From Chitinophaga sp. (GTDB lineage Bacteria > Bacteroidota > Bacteroidia > Chitinophagales > Chitinophagaceae), in NCBI RefSeq assembly GCF_019236475.1, contig NZ_JAFAIX010000011.1:248001-312000 (forward strand): DNA of 64,000 nt, given 5' to 3'. Position 1 is the stretch's first letter, and each line of letters opens with the position of its first letter. Both the position numbers and the translations under genes were made by a program. Positions 1 to 8,776 of this stretch are shown here, piece after piece. The notes beneath the pieces are model-generated. The model made no database searches. It saw only the letters and a list, made by a program, of their open reading frames with translations, and was not told the origin of the DNA.

Positions 1-1286
1 GGCCAGTCGTTTTCGTTACCGAGGCCCCAGAGGATCACGGCAGGATGATTACGATGCTGGCTGATCATGTTCGTCAGCATTCTTCTCGCTTGTTCCTTAT
101 AGATGGGGCCACCGAGGCCGCCGCGGCACCAAGGAATTTCTTCCCATACGAGGATACCGAGACTATCGCAGAGTTGGAGTACCAGCGGATGTTGCTGATA
201 GTGGCCGAGGCGGATGAAGTTGGTCCCCATTTGTTTCATGAGGATCATTTCTTTTCGGATGGTCGCATCATCCATGGCAGCCGCTACGCCCGCATGATCT
301 TCATGACGGTGCGTACCGCGGAGCAGGAGGCGTTTACCATTCAGCAAGAATGGGCCATGCTCTTCAAATTTAAAGTGGCGGAAACCGGTAGTACCGGACC
401 ATTCCGCAGTACCAGCAGTGGAGCTGATACGGGCAGTGACAGTATATAGGTTGGGCTGATCTAGAGACCAGCGAACAGGTTTTTTAATGGAGATCGTTGC
501 CAGTTGTTGTTCTCCGGAGGAGAGCGATAAAGGCTGTGTGATTATTTTCACCACTTGGTTGCGCGGGTCGCGCACGGTGATTTCCAGGTTTGCATCTTTT
601 AGGTTTGCGGCATTGATAAAAGAAGAAGAGAAGGTCAGTGTACCTTCATTTCCGGTCGCATCTGTAGTGGCCTGCATATGGAAAGCATCGAAGGCAAGTG
701 CAGGCGTGTATACCAGTTCCAACGGTCTGTAAACACCACCATATACATTGAAATCCGACATAGAAGAAGGAATCATTTCCAGGTCGCGGGTATTATCTGC
801 GCGGATGGCCACAGGCACTTTTCCTTTGAAGCGTTTGGCTTCAGGGGATTGCAGGAAGTTTTTCACCGCATCAGTGATATCCACAGACCATTCATCGTAT
901 CCACCGGTGTGGGAGCCTACCAATTGCGTATATACATATACGTTAGTTTTTTGTCCTGATCCGAGGAAGTGGAGAAAAGTGCGACCGTTATTATATGGAT
1001 TTTTAATATCCATGTTGGTCCGGTACCATCCGGGGCCTTGGTAGAAGTTTACATCTGGATCTACGCCATCGCGGTCGTTGAAGCAGTGAGGGATGGTTAC
1101 TTTCTGCCAGAGCGGTACAGTTTCCGGGCTTCCTTCTGAGGCTGGGCGCATGGCTTCCCATACTCCTCCGAGGTCACTTTTCAGGAAATCCCACTGATTG
1201 TTGACACGAATGGTTTGTTGGGCCATTAGTACGTGGCAGGAACAAAGGAGGGCACAGAGCCAAAAGGAAAATACTTTTCTCATCAT
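1..1286 (-). CDS. Glycoside hydrolase family 2 enzyme (beta-galactosidase/beta-glucuronidase type), 3' end outside window
   Basis: Secreted retaining beta-glycosidase of family GH2. I read it directly from the minus strand: it starts ATGATGAGAAAAG at 1286 and stays open to base 1, so about 428 residues are present and the C-terminus is missing. The N-terminus is a signal peptide ending near LMAQQ. A jelly-roll sugar-binding domain follows (motifs WDFLKSD, VTIPHCFND, GPGWYR). The last visible residues read HPAVILWGLGNENDW, the GH2 signature holding the acid/base Glu, so the TIM barrel continues beyond the window. The exact substrate cannot be told from this part; beta-galactoside or beta-glucuronide is usual. 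Two LacI-type palindromes lie 44 and 121 bases upstream. The neighbouring fucosidases suggest action on a fucosylated, galactose-containing glycan (inference). Confidence 0.9.
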   Translation of the reverse strand, partial: MMRKVFSFWLCALLCSCHVLMAQQTIRVNNQWDFLKSDLGGVWEAMRPASEGSPETVPLWQKVTIPHCFNDRDGVDPDVNFYQGPGWYRTNMDIKNPYNNGRTFLHFLGSGQKTNVYVYTQLVGSHTGGYDEWSVDITDAVKNFLQSPEAKRFKGKVPVAIRADNTRDLEMIPSSMSDFNVYGGVYRPLELVYTPALAFDAFHMQATTDATGNEGTLTFSSSFINAANLKDANLEITVRDPRNQVVKIITQPLSLSSGEQQLATISIKKPVRWSLDQPNLYTVTARISSTAGTAEWSGTTGFRHFKFEEHGPFLLNGKRLLLRGTHRHEDHAGVAAAMDDATIRKEMILMKQMGTNFIRLGHYQQHPLVLQLCDSLGILVWEEIPWCRGGLGGPIYKEQARRMLTNMISQHRNHPAVILWGLGNENDW

Positions 1287-1329
1287 AACGGGACAGCAGC
1301 TTTAAATAATACTAGCGAATCAGTGAAAT

Positions 1330-1345
1330 ATGCAAACGTATGCAC
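1330..1345. promoter_or_regulatory. LacI-type operator candidate upstream of GH2 gene
   Basis: ATGCAAACGTATGCAC is a near-perfect palindrome around a central CG and lies 44 bases before the GH2 start. It has the form TGCAA-n-CG-n-TTGCA expected of LacI/PurR-family repressors of sugar genes. The rest of the 289-base gap (1287-1575) holds only the second palindrome at 1407-1422 and no supported gene. Confidence 0.45.
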
Positions 1346-1406
1346 CACTACAATTTAGAATATAAAATGGAATAGCTTGGTTGACACTGTTTACGGCATC
1401 CAAATT

Positions 1407-1422
1407 ACGCAATCGATTGCAC
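1407..1422. promoter_or_regulatory. Second LacI-type operator candidate
   Basis: ACGCAATCGATTGCAC contains the perfect 12-base palindrome GCAATCGATTGC. It lies 77 bases from the first site, so one repressor could bind both. The same core, GCAATCGTTTGC, lies upstream of the GH105 gene at 48415. Confidence 0.45.
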
Positions 1423-1575
1423 AAAATACGGTAAAATTTTATCTTTTTCGCATAGCATTTTCAGGTAGTCCAGCGCATTGATAAGCGCGTCTGGAGCAGG
1501 AATACAGGTAAATTCCGCTAAAATCTGCGTTGGCAATAGAAGAGGGAAGTAATTAATACTGTGGTGCGGGACGCA

Positions 1576-2190
1576 TCAGATTAAATGTTCTTTCATTGCT
1601 TTAACGATGGCATTGGAGCGGGAGTTAACCTCCAGTTTTCTGTAGATGTTCATAATATGTGAGCGCACGGTGCCCACGCTGATATGGCAATGTTCTGAAA
1701 TCTGTTTGTAGGTATCCCCATCCACCAGGCATCGCAGGATTTCCTTTTCTCTTGGCGATAATCCATAAGTATCCTGCTGTACTGGTTGCACAGATGAGCG
1801 CTCTTTATTAAAAAAAGCCAACACTTTATTTACCGCTACCAGGTTGGAATGAATAGCTGCTTCATACACTCTCGATAAAAACTCCGAAAGCGTAACAGGT
1901 GGAATTTTATCCAACTGGATGCCTTCTGCCGGCACCTGTACCTGTGAAACAGCATTATTATCCTCCCTTAAACTGAGTAGAATAACATTAATATCAGGAT
2001 ACGCAGCCTTTACAATGCTGGCAGCCTCTATTGATGTTAATCCAGGTATATCTACATCCATAAAAACGAGGTTACAGATATCTTTTGCTAATTGTTGTAA
2101 CGAATCAGTTGTTTCATGATGCAATTCTCCAACCTCAAAAACATTCGTCTCGCCCCAATGACCAGCACTAATAGGCCCCACTTTTTTCAT
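1576..2190 (-). CDS. NarL/FixJ-type response regulator with LuxR HTH and atypical receiver
   Basis: Transcription regulator of 204 residues. The C-terminal LuxR-type helix-turn-helix (about 143-200) is canonical: LSPREKEILRCLVDGD, then ISVGTVRSHIMNIYRKLEV. The N-terminal part resembles a receiver with the likely phosphoacceptor Asp45 in LVFMDVDIPG and a Lys in QLDKIPP. However, the first strand lacks the usual acidic pair that binds magnesium (MKKVGPISAGHWGE), so phosphorylation is uncertain. No sensor kinase is adjacent. It is transcribed in the same direction as the GH2 gene but separated from it by 289 bases, so co-transcription is not obvious. It may control local carbohydrate genes, but nothing here proves that. 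Confidence 0.88.
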   Translation of the reverse strand: MKKVGPISAGHWGETNVFEVGELHHETTDSLQQLAKDICNLVFMDVDIPGLTSIEAASIVKAAYPDINVILLSLREDNNAVSQVQVPAEGIQLDKIPPVTLSEFLSRVYEAAIHSNLVAVNKVLAFFNKERSSVQPVQQDTYGLSPREKEILRCLVDGDTYKQISEHCHISVGTVRSHIMNIYRKLEVNSRSNAIVKAMKEHLI

Positions 2191-2650
2191 AATATTCCTT
2201 TTGGGTTATGTGATTTTCATATGAAAGATCCTCCAGGTAAACTGCTAGTTTTGGAAGCTGGTATGGCGCTGATTACAAATAACTGGAATGATTACACGGT
2301 TCCCATACCATAACAAATTTGAAACAAATCCTAGTTGCAGTCAATCGGATAGGTATATGGTTTTTCAATAAATATTAATATACAAGATATTTTATATTAC
2401 AATAAAGATACATTCATAATATGGTTGACAATAAAGATATTCTGGATCAACAAAAACGTAAATGGCTAATAATCAATACTCTTAAAGGTGGCAATCTTAT
2501 TAAACCAATCAAATTAAATTTTCTAATATGTATGGTTTTTCTCTTCCGTGGTATTATATGTACGTAAAAAATTATACTACGGATTCACCATATATATTAA
2601 AGATTTTATTGACCCTTGTAAAAATAAATCTTTTCATGAATTATAAAAGT
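2191..2650. other. AT-rich intergenic region, possible 48-residue ORF
   Basis: Very AT-rich spacer upstream of the response regulator. On the plus strand 2421-2567 is a 48-codon frame from ATG to TAA (begins MVDNKDILDQQKRKW, ends in a hydrophobic segment LNFLICMVFLF). It has no recognised family, no clear -7 promoter box and no neighbour that supports it, so I treat it only as a possible small protein. No other feature is visible. Confidence 0.25.
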
Positions 2651-2693
2651 AAAAAATCCGCCCCCGTTTTTTAAACGAAGGCGGATTTTTTTT
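2651..2693. terminator. Bidirectional intrinsic terminator
   Basis: AAAAAATCCGCC pairs with GGCGGATTTTTT around an A/T-rich loop. It has A and T tracts on both sides and lies 14 bases after the stop of the GH29 gene, ending that minus-strand operon. Confidence 0.85.
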
Positions 2694-2706
2694 ACTGGTT
2701 ATTGGG

Positions 2707-4050
2707 TTATTGCAATATCAACTCAATTACCGGAATTTCTACATTAGGTTTCAACACTGGTAAATCCAGGGCTACATCTCCCTTATTGGTATTCCGCATT
2801 TTGATTTCAGAGCCATCATGCAGGAACTGCGCATATTTGATTTTACCTTTCATACCAGGCAATTCAAAACGCTGCAATGGGTAATCCAGTAAATGCACAT
2901 ACAAACGTTTGGTGTCAGGATTATACGTCAGCAACGCATTGTCTGGACGTTGAATATCCGCTGGCGCCTGTGTACAGCCGTAAATAGCGCGACTATTCAA
3001 CTGCATCCAGTCGCCCATGCCTGCCAGGGCTTTCTGCGCACGATAATCAAACAATCCTCTAGAGGTGGGCCCCACGTTCAATAACAGGTTGCCCCCTTTG
3101 CTAACAGATTCGATCAACAACACCAACAGTTGTTTATTATCCTTCCAACTGGTTTCATCCCTATAATATCCCCATGAACCGGAGAAAGTCTGACAGGTTT
3201 CCCAATGCACTCTCTTACCATTACGCATTGGCCACTCAGATACTTTATACTGTTCTGGCGTTACGAAGTCAAACCCATCATCATAATTATTCAGATCCAA
3301 GCGATCATCTACAATAATACCTGGTTGTAGTTTACGCACCATTTTCAACAACTCTTCTGATCCCCAGTCGTTATGATCCTTACCATGCTCGCCAGGGAAG
3401 CTGAAATCTAACCAGAGAATGTCAATCTTGCCATAGTTGGTCATCAGTTCTTTCACCTGATTATGCAGGTAAGTACGGTATTTAGCCATATCACGGCCTT
3501 TATTCAGCTTGTCATAATCGGCAGGATTATTTGGTCGCTGTGGGTGATTTTGATCAATCGTATAATCCGGATGATGCCAATCGATCAGCGAATAATAGAA
3601 CCCAACTTTCAGTCCTTCTGCACGGAATGCTTCTACCCATTCTTTCACCAGATCTTTCTTAATCGCCGTATTGGTGGATTTATACTCTGTAAATTTGGAA
3701 TCAAAGAGACAAAATCCTTCATGATGTTTGGTGGTCAGTACCGCATATTTCATACCGGCTGCTTTGGCCATCCTGGCCCATTCGCGGGGACTGTACAGAT
3801 CTGGATTGAAGTTATCGAAGTACTTTTGATAGGCGCTGTCAGTAATGCGTTCATTACTTTTCACCCATTCATGACGGGCTGGCATAGCATACAAGCCCCA
3901 GTGGATAAACATACCGAAACGATCATTCAACCACCAAGCCATGCGCTGTTCTTTTTGCGCATCCGTTTCTGCGGAAAGCTTCTGCTGCGCTTGTAACTGC
4001 CCTAGCGTCAGCAGTAACAAGGTGAGAAAGCCGAGTGTCATTTTTTTCAT
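2707..4050 (-). CDS. Alpha-L-fucosidase, GH29
   Basis: Exported retaining alpha-L-fucosidase of 447 residues, releasing terminal L-fucose. The signal peptide ends near LGQLQAQQ. The GH29 barrel is clear: RFGMFIHWGLYAMPA, then LTTKHHEGFCLFDS, then IDILWLDFSFPG, where Asp215 is the predicted nucleophile. After the barrel, SVSKGGNLLLNVGPTSRG leads into a short beta domain. The length fits a compact GH29 without extra binding modules. It is the last gene of a three-gene minus-strand unit (32-base gap to the gene before it), followed by a strong terminator. The linkage specificity (alpha-1,2 versus 1,3/1,4) cannot be read from the sequence. Confidence 0.95.
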   Translation of the reverse strand: MKKMTLGFLTLLLLTLGQLQAQQKLSAETDAQKEQRMAWWLNDRFGMFIHWGLYAMPARHEWVKSNERITDSAYQKYFDNFNPDLYSPREWARMAKAAGMKYAVLTTKHHEGFCLFDSKFTEYKSTNTAIKKDLVKEWVEAFRAEGLKVGFYYSLIDWHHPDYTIDQNHPQRPNNPADYDKLNKGRDMAKYRTYLHNQVKELMTNYGKIDILWLDFSFPGEHGKDHNDWGSEELLKMVRKLQPGIIVDDRLDLNNYDDGFDFVTPEQYKVSEWPMRNGKRVHWETCQTFSGSWGYYRDETSWKDNKQLLVLLIESVSKGGNLLLNVGPTSRGLFDYRAQKALAGMGDWMQLNSRAIYGCTQAPADIQRPDNALLTYNPDTKRLYVHLLDYPLQRFELPGMKGKIKYAQFLHDGSEIKMRNTNKGDVALDLPVLKPNVEIPVIELILQ

Positions 4051-4082
4051 GTCGGATTTAAAATTTTGGTTTGATCAGATAA

Positions 4083-6230
4083 TTACTCCACTACCAGCCA
4101 GGTATATCCGCCGGCAGGAATGGTAACTTTTACGTGTGCGTTGAACTCACGGTCAAGGGTATACGTTTTCAATGGTCCTTCTTTTTCCCGAATACGTGCT
4201 GTTTGGGTCAGGCCGCTATAGTACAGTGGCAATGCGATTTCCCGGGTAATAGGTGCGGCTGTTGGATTATACAACATGGCCAGCCCTTTTTGCGGCAGTG
4301 CAGCACTAATATGTAAAATACCATCCCAATCCCTGCCATCCGGCCGTCTGAGATGCAGGATATCCGCATTTAAAATAGTTCTGTATTTTTTATACCAGGA
4401 GACAACATTCGCTACTAACTGACGGGTACTATCGGTGTCGTATAAACGGGGGCCACGATAACAAGCCTGCACACCAGCGCCGTAGTATTGCATCATGAGC
4501 TTTTCATAATCCGACAGATGGTCTTTCAACGGCTCCAACGTTGCCGCTGCTCCACCGCCCTGGTACTCGGTTAATGGTACAAAGCCCCAGCTCATAGAAC
4601 CGGTTTTCTCCCATAATCCATCATAAATATTCTGCCTGTTTAATATCTGTTGTTCCGCACGCGGCAAGGAGAAATTCACTTCCCTATATCCTAAAGCAAT
4701 TTTATTGGTTCCATCCAGGAAATACCAATCAGGCGCATTCACATAAATGTTCCTCGCATACATCCAGTGATAAAGTTCTTTCTGTAATTGCATCTGCTTC
4801 CACTGGGAATCGTCTTTACCAGTATGACCAGGATGTGTGGAAGACGCGCATACATCTCCCGGATAAGGTCCATCATTTTCAAAGATCCCGAAGCCGGTTG
4901 CTGCAAAGAAATATTGCAGTTTCGCGATGTAACTGAGTCCCCATTTGCTTCCCAGGCATGGCGCATTTCCAAAGAAAGCACCTCCTGTTTTACCGGTGGT
5001 TGGATTTATCACGTCATCTTCTTCACTGATCCTCCTGCTAGAAAACAGGGAATATCCTCCTAGCAGAATTCCCTTACTTTTGGCATAATCCGCCAGGGAT
5101 TTGAATTTCGAGATATTAGCGACAGAAGTATCTTCCATATTCAGGCCACTACCAAAGCTTAAAATCACGCCTTCATAACCAGTGGCAGCACATTGGTCGA
5201 TCACCGCTTTCACTTTTGCAGGCTCCGTACTTACCAGGTGCATGAAGATGGGATTACGATTCGTCCATGGCGCAATCGTACGATACATGGCCCTCTTAGC
5301 GAGGCCATTCCGTTCCCGGTCATATCCATCCATCAATAATTCGTAGGTACGAATTGATTCAAAGCGACTGTCGTCTCCCAAAACTATACCTACCGGGACA
5401 TTCGGATAAACCTCCAATACACAGGGCGTTAGCAGGTCATAGTTTACTTGAGAAGTGTAGGTACTATCGGCCTTCCAGTGAGTGGTTTGATCACTCAGAT
5501 TGGCTTTCATGGCGTTATTGAAGGAATAATTGCTTTCTACGTATATGCCATGGGGGTTGGCCATCTGGCTCACACTTCCTACTACAGCGGATTCTTCTTC
5601 CGGCATAGCCAAGATTTCATTTTTCACCTGATCTAAGTGGATGGCTTTGCCAGTGCCATTGGAGATTTCCAGCCATTTAGCTACCAATGGTATACCATCA
5701 AACAAATCATAATGCACTTTTACCTGGAGTCCTTTCAGGCCTGAATTCGCTGCCGCGGCATAGGTAAATATCAACGATTTCCCTGTGGCTGCCTTCGTAT
5801 GGCCATTATCTGCCAGGTAAGGCTTCAGATCCGCGATTTCATAGCGTTGATACTGCATATCTGTTGGACCTGCCTGTAGCCCATCCAGCCACATAGGCAG
5901 CAAGTAAGCCTGTTGACGCTGCGTATAGGCGCCACCGATATTCACCTCTTTCCCATCAATCACAAGCTGGGCCTCTGGTTTGACAGCGCGCAACAATTGT
6001 TCTCCACTGGTCAGGTTCCGAAAATCGGTGCATATCACGTTGGGGGATACACGAAAACTCCGACTCAGTAATCCGTTACTAAGGGTGATTTCCTTTCCCT
6101 GAACAGCAGCCACCGCTTTGTAGCCTTTGTTATTGATCAGCCAATCTGGCTGTTGCTTACTGCCTGTCTGTGCTCCTGCCTGTTGCAACTGGAGGAGTAA
6201 TGCGGCAGCAAGGATGTTTAGTTTATTCAT
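4083..6230 (-). CDS. Large secreted glycosidase-like protein, family not assigned (resembles clan GH-D / GH36-like alpha-galactosidases)
   Basis: Exported protein of 715 residues, middle gene of the fucosidase operon (19 bases after one GH29 gene, 32 before the other). A signal peptide ends near QQAGAQTG. Residues about 25-330 look like the beta-sandwich of GH36-type enzymes: ITLSNGLLSRSFR, ICTDFRNLTSG, VHYDLFDGIPLVAKWLEI. The centre (about 345-600) looks like a TIM barrel: GYEGVILSFGSGLNMED, IFENDGPYPGDVC, NAPDWYFLDG, GSMSWGFVP. The acidic residues in FENDGPYPG are candidates for catalysis. The C-terminus is a beta domain. The layout supports an alpha-galactosidase-like or related exo-glycosidase, but I cannot name the GH family. 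Its place between two fucosidases suggests it attacks the same glycan. Confidence 0.75.
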   Translation of the reverse strand: MNKLNILAAALLLQLQQAGAQTGSKQQPDWLINNKGYKAVAAVQGKEITLSNGLLSRSFRVSPNVICTDFRNLTSGEQLLRAVKPEAQLVIDGKEVNIGGAYTQRQQAYLLPMWLDGLQAGPTDMQYQRYEIADLKPYLADNGHTKAATGKSLIFTYAAAANSGLKGLQVKVHYDLFDGIPLVAKWLEISNGTGKAIHLDQVKNEILAMPEEESAVVGSVSQMANPHGIYVESNYSFNNAMKANLSDQTTHWKADSTYTSQVNYDLLTPCVLEVYPNVPVGIVLGDDSRFESIRTYELLMDGYDRERNGLAKRAMYRTIAPWTNRNPIFMHLVSTEPAKVKAVIDQCAATGYEGVILSFGSGLNMEDTSVANISKFKSLADYAKSKGILLGGYSLFSSRRISEEDDVINPTTGKTGGAFFGNAPCLGSKWGLSYIAKLQYFFAATGFGIFENDGPYPGDVCASSTHPGHTGKDDSQWKQMQLQKELYHWMYARNIYVNAPDWYFLDGTNKIALGYREVNFSLPRAEQQILNRQNIYDGLWEKTGSMSWGFVPLTEYQGGGAAATLEPLKDHLSDYEKLMMQYYGAGVQACYRGPRLYDTDSTRQLVANVVSWYKKYRTILNADILHLRRPDGRDWDGILHISAALPQKGLAMLYNPTAAPITREIALPLYYSGLTQTARIREKEGPLKTYTLDREFNAHVKVTIPAGGYTWLVVE

Positions 6231-6249
6231 TGTTCACTGATTCTAATGG

Positions 6250-8046
6250 TTATTGCAGTGGTTGTAAGATGACGTTACGCAGCCTGAACAGCTCTTTCTT
6301 ATTGGTTTTTGCCGGTTTCACGGTCAGATTATATTCCCCTGGCTGATCGATATGAATAACACCCACCGCATGTTGTATGAATAACATAGGTTGATGACTA
6401 TCATAGGTGCCTGTAGGGAGCGTCAGGAAAGGCAGTTGCTGAGCTCCCAGCGTTACCAATCCATTTTGTGTAGCAGCGCCAGCTTCACAATTATAATCCA
6501 GCACTACTTTATAATCGCCTGCTTCCTGTACCTGCAGCGGGAATACGAGAGCATCTTCCGGTTGTACCATATTGATGGCGCAGTTATCATGTTTCCAATC
6601 GCCGAAATAGTGGGAATAGGTAAAGCTTTTCGTAGATGCAGCACCGTTAAACACTGCCCAAACTGGCGACATGGTAATTTCTGGATAATGCGCGCTGACC
6701 GTCTGGGTATGTAACTGCGACAAATCTTGCTGTTGGCCTTTGTATTCCATGACTACTACTGTATTGCGCGCATCCGGCAATGTAGCAGGCAGTTGTATAA
6801 TCGTTTCGCCGCCGACTTTTTTCCAGGTGAGTGGCTGGGTTGTTCCCAAAATACGTATACTGGTAATATTGGCGTTGATGCCGGCAATTTTTAATTGATG
6901 GTTATCTGGTTGCTGCCAGATGTGGAGATACAGTTTTCCCGGTTTGCTAGTGGTCACCCCCCAAGGCTGTGCTGGGATCAGGCCATAAGTAGTACCATAG
7001 ATGCTTTCACCGTATTTCTTCAACCATTTACCCGTTTCCAGCAAGTATTTGATACTGTACTCAGGCCATTTGCCATCGCCATCGGGGCCTACATTCAGCA
7101 TCAAGTTTCCTCCTTTGGAGGCCACGTTAGAAAGTAGGTGAATAATATCACGGGGCGATTTGAAGTTCAGATCATGTTGAATATAGCCCCAAGAATCATT
7201 GTGCGTATAGATAGATTCCCATGCCCCTGCAATAGGTGTAGGCGGCACTTCTGAGTCTCCGAAATCGCGGTAATCACCTAGGTCATGGCCTACGCGACTA
7301 CTAAAGAGGCAATTGGGTTGCAGTTTACGGAGACTATCAATCATCGTTTTAGTTTGCTCCACGGTGAGTCCTCCTGGCATATCAAACCACACAATGCCCA
7401 GAGGGCCATAATTAGTAAGGAGTTCTTTCAATTGTGGGATAGACTTACTGCGATAATATTGCTGATAGTCTTTATCTGCTTCTTTAAAGTCCCATTTATT
7501 ACCGCCTCCGTTAGGCTCGTGCCAGTCGAGGAATTGCGAGTAATAAAATCCGAACTGGATATCCTGTTTTCTGCAGGCGGCGGCCAGTTCCTTCATGGGA
7601 TCTTTTTTATAGGGTGTAGCATCTACGATATCGAAATCCGTCACTTTAGAATCGTACATGCTAAATCCTTCGTGATGTTTGGCCGTGATAACGAGGTATT
7701 TTATCCCGGAGTTTTTGGCGATTTCCGCCCATTGATCGGCATTAAATCCAGTAGGATTGAAGGTTTGGGCCACTTTTGCATATTCTGCTGCGGGGGCTTT
7801 TGCACGGTTCATGATCCATTCACCAGAGCCATAGTAGGAAGAGTCCTTCCATTTACCGCCGAGTTTAGCGTATAGGCCCCAATGAATAAAGAGGCCAAAT
7901 TTGGCAGATTTAAACCATTCCAGGTTAGGATTGGCTTTGTTGTTAGCGCCGGTGGTCCACATATCCGGCATCTCCTGTGCGGAGCTTCGTATAGATATGA
8001 TGGTTAGCGACAACAACAACAGTAGTTTTTTCACACGGTGGAACAT
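6250..8046 (-). CDS. Alpha-L-fucosidase, GH29, with C-terminal beta-sandwich
   Basis: Exported GH29 alpha-L-fucosidase of 598 residues, about 150 longer than its paralogue at 2707. The signal peptide ends near IRSSAQE. Barrel motifs: KFGLFIHWGLYAKLGG, ITAKHHEGFSMYDS and LGIVWFDMPGG, with Asp222 as predicted nucleophile. SNVASKGGNLMLNVGPDGDG closes the barrel region. Residues about 460-598 form an added beta domain (AGDYKVVLDYNCEAG, then QPGEYNLTVKP) resembling carbohydrate-binding modules found on bacterial GH29 enzymes. It is the first gene of the operon. The two GH29 proteins are divergent, so they probably differ in linkage or substrate preference (inference). Confidence 0.95.
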   Translation of the reverse strand: MFHRVKKLLLLLSLTIISIRSSAQEMPDMWTTGANNKANPNLEWFKSAKFGLFIHWGLYAKLGGKWKDSSYYGSGEWIMNRAKAPAAEYAKVAQTFNPTGFNADQWAEIAKNSGIKYLVITAKHHEGFSMYDSKVTDFDIVDATPYKKDPMKELAAACRKQDIQFGFYYSQFLDWHEPNGGGNKWDFKEADKDYQQYYRSKSIPQLKELLTNYGPLGIVWFDMPGGLTVEQTKTMIDSLRKLQPNCLFSSRVGHDLGDYRDFGDSEVPPTPIAGAWESIYTHNDSWGYIQHDLNFKSPRDIIHLLSNVASKGGNLMLNVGPDGDGKWPEYSIKYLLETGKWLKKYGESIYGTTYGLIPAQPWGVTTSKPGKLYLHIWQQPDNHQLKIAGINANITSIRILGTTQPLTWKKVGGETIIQLPATLPDARNTVVVMEYKGQQQDLSQLHTQTVSAHYPEITMSPVWAVFNGAASTKSFTYSHYFGDWKHDNCAINMVQPEDALVFPLQVQEAGDYKVVLDYNCEAGAATQNGLVTLGAQQLPFLTLPTGTYDSHQPMLFIQHAVGVIHIDQPGEYNLTVKPAKTNKKELFRLRNVILQPLQ

Positions 8047-8364
8047 AGGTGCTAATTAAATAGGTGAAAAAATAATCATTACCAGTGGGATGCGCAAGCG
8101 TATAGAAAAATGGTATCAGGGAAAGGGAAAAAACTACCTAATGAAAAGTATTTGAGCAGCTTAACCAGTGATTAACTAAAATGTCCAAAGTTTCTATTTA
8201 CTTTTGAATTGTTAGCAGCAACTGCCATACAATTGTTAGTGGTTGTCTGATAATCGGTGAACAGGTTCCGAATTATAATACGATCTACATTTTTATCTTT
8301 AATTGTTATAATAATTTCATTATAGTTCCAAGGCGAACATTGTAATGTGAATGTTCTCAACTTT

Positions 8365-8396
8365 TACCCTTGCAGCAACTGCAAGGGTATTTTTTT
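8365..8396 (+). terminator. Intrinsic terminator-like hairpin without an assigned gene
   Basis: TACCCTTGCAG-CAA-CTGCAAGGGTA is a perfect 11-bp stem followed by seven T, so it would act on plus-strand transcripts. No plus-strand gene lies before it: the next genes upstream are on the minus strand. It may end an unrecognised short RNA starting within 8050-8360, where I see no convincing ORF. Confidence 0.6.
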
Positions 8397-8445
8397 GTGC
8401 AAATATTTTTTGTTAATCACGTATTAACAATGTTCTAATTAACAC

Positions 8446-8680
8446 TTGTCTTTTTGGGGGGAGATACCTTTGTATTGTTCCTGTTGGCTATCCTAATGGC
8501 AAGGCTGACTGGGGCATAAACAAAATTAAAAATCTCAAACACAGCAAGAAATCAAATCAGAACATTGGTGAAACTTTTACTTAACTAGCAGATTGTCAGA
8601 ACCCCCATTCATGGCAACAAACTTTTTAAGCTTAACAACAAGGATAATTAAGCGTGCTCATTCCTGAGACACGCTTTTTT
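8446..8680 (+). ncRNA. Candidate small RNA with own promoter and terminator
   Basis: A Bacteroidota-type promoter, TTG at 8446-8448 and TACCTTTG at 8465-8472 (consensus TAnnTTTG), is followed about 200 bases later by an intrinsic terminator at 8650-8680 (AAGCGTG-CTCA-TTCC-TGAG-A-CACGCTT, then a T run). No ORF longer than 18 codons lies between; two tiny ones (MARLTGA and an 18-codon frame starting at MATNFLSL) are probably chance. The TetR gene downstream has its own -7 box, so this unit looks independent. No RNA family was recognised. Confidence 0.4.
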
Positions 8681-8764
8681 CATTTAAGGCTGGGTTGGTA
8701 TTTCACGGGATTCATTTAACACGACGTTACAAGAATTTGACACAGAAGTGAATATTTATTCGCT

Positions 8765-8772
8765 TATCTTTG
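8765..8772 (+). promoter_or_regulatory. -7 promoter box directly before TetR start
   Basis: TATCTTTG matches TAnnTTTG and ends four bases before the ATG at 8777. The predicted transcription start falls on or next to the start codon, so the message may be leaderless. Confidence 0.5.
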
Positions 8773-8776
8773 TATT

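Noticed and set aside
45..1044. Several plus-strand ORFs of 81-134 codons
   Set aside because: They are antisense shadows of the GH2 gene, whose minus-strand frame is continuous with a signal peptide, the sugar-binding domain and the GH2 signature.
8172..8360. 62-codon minus-strand ORF
   Set aside because: TTG start, no family, low-complexity composition, and no promoter box; overlaps a plus-strand terminator region.
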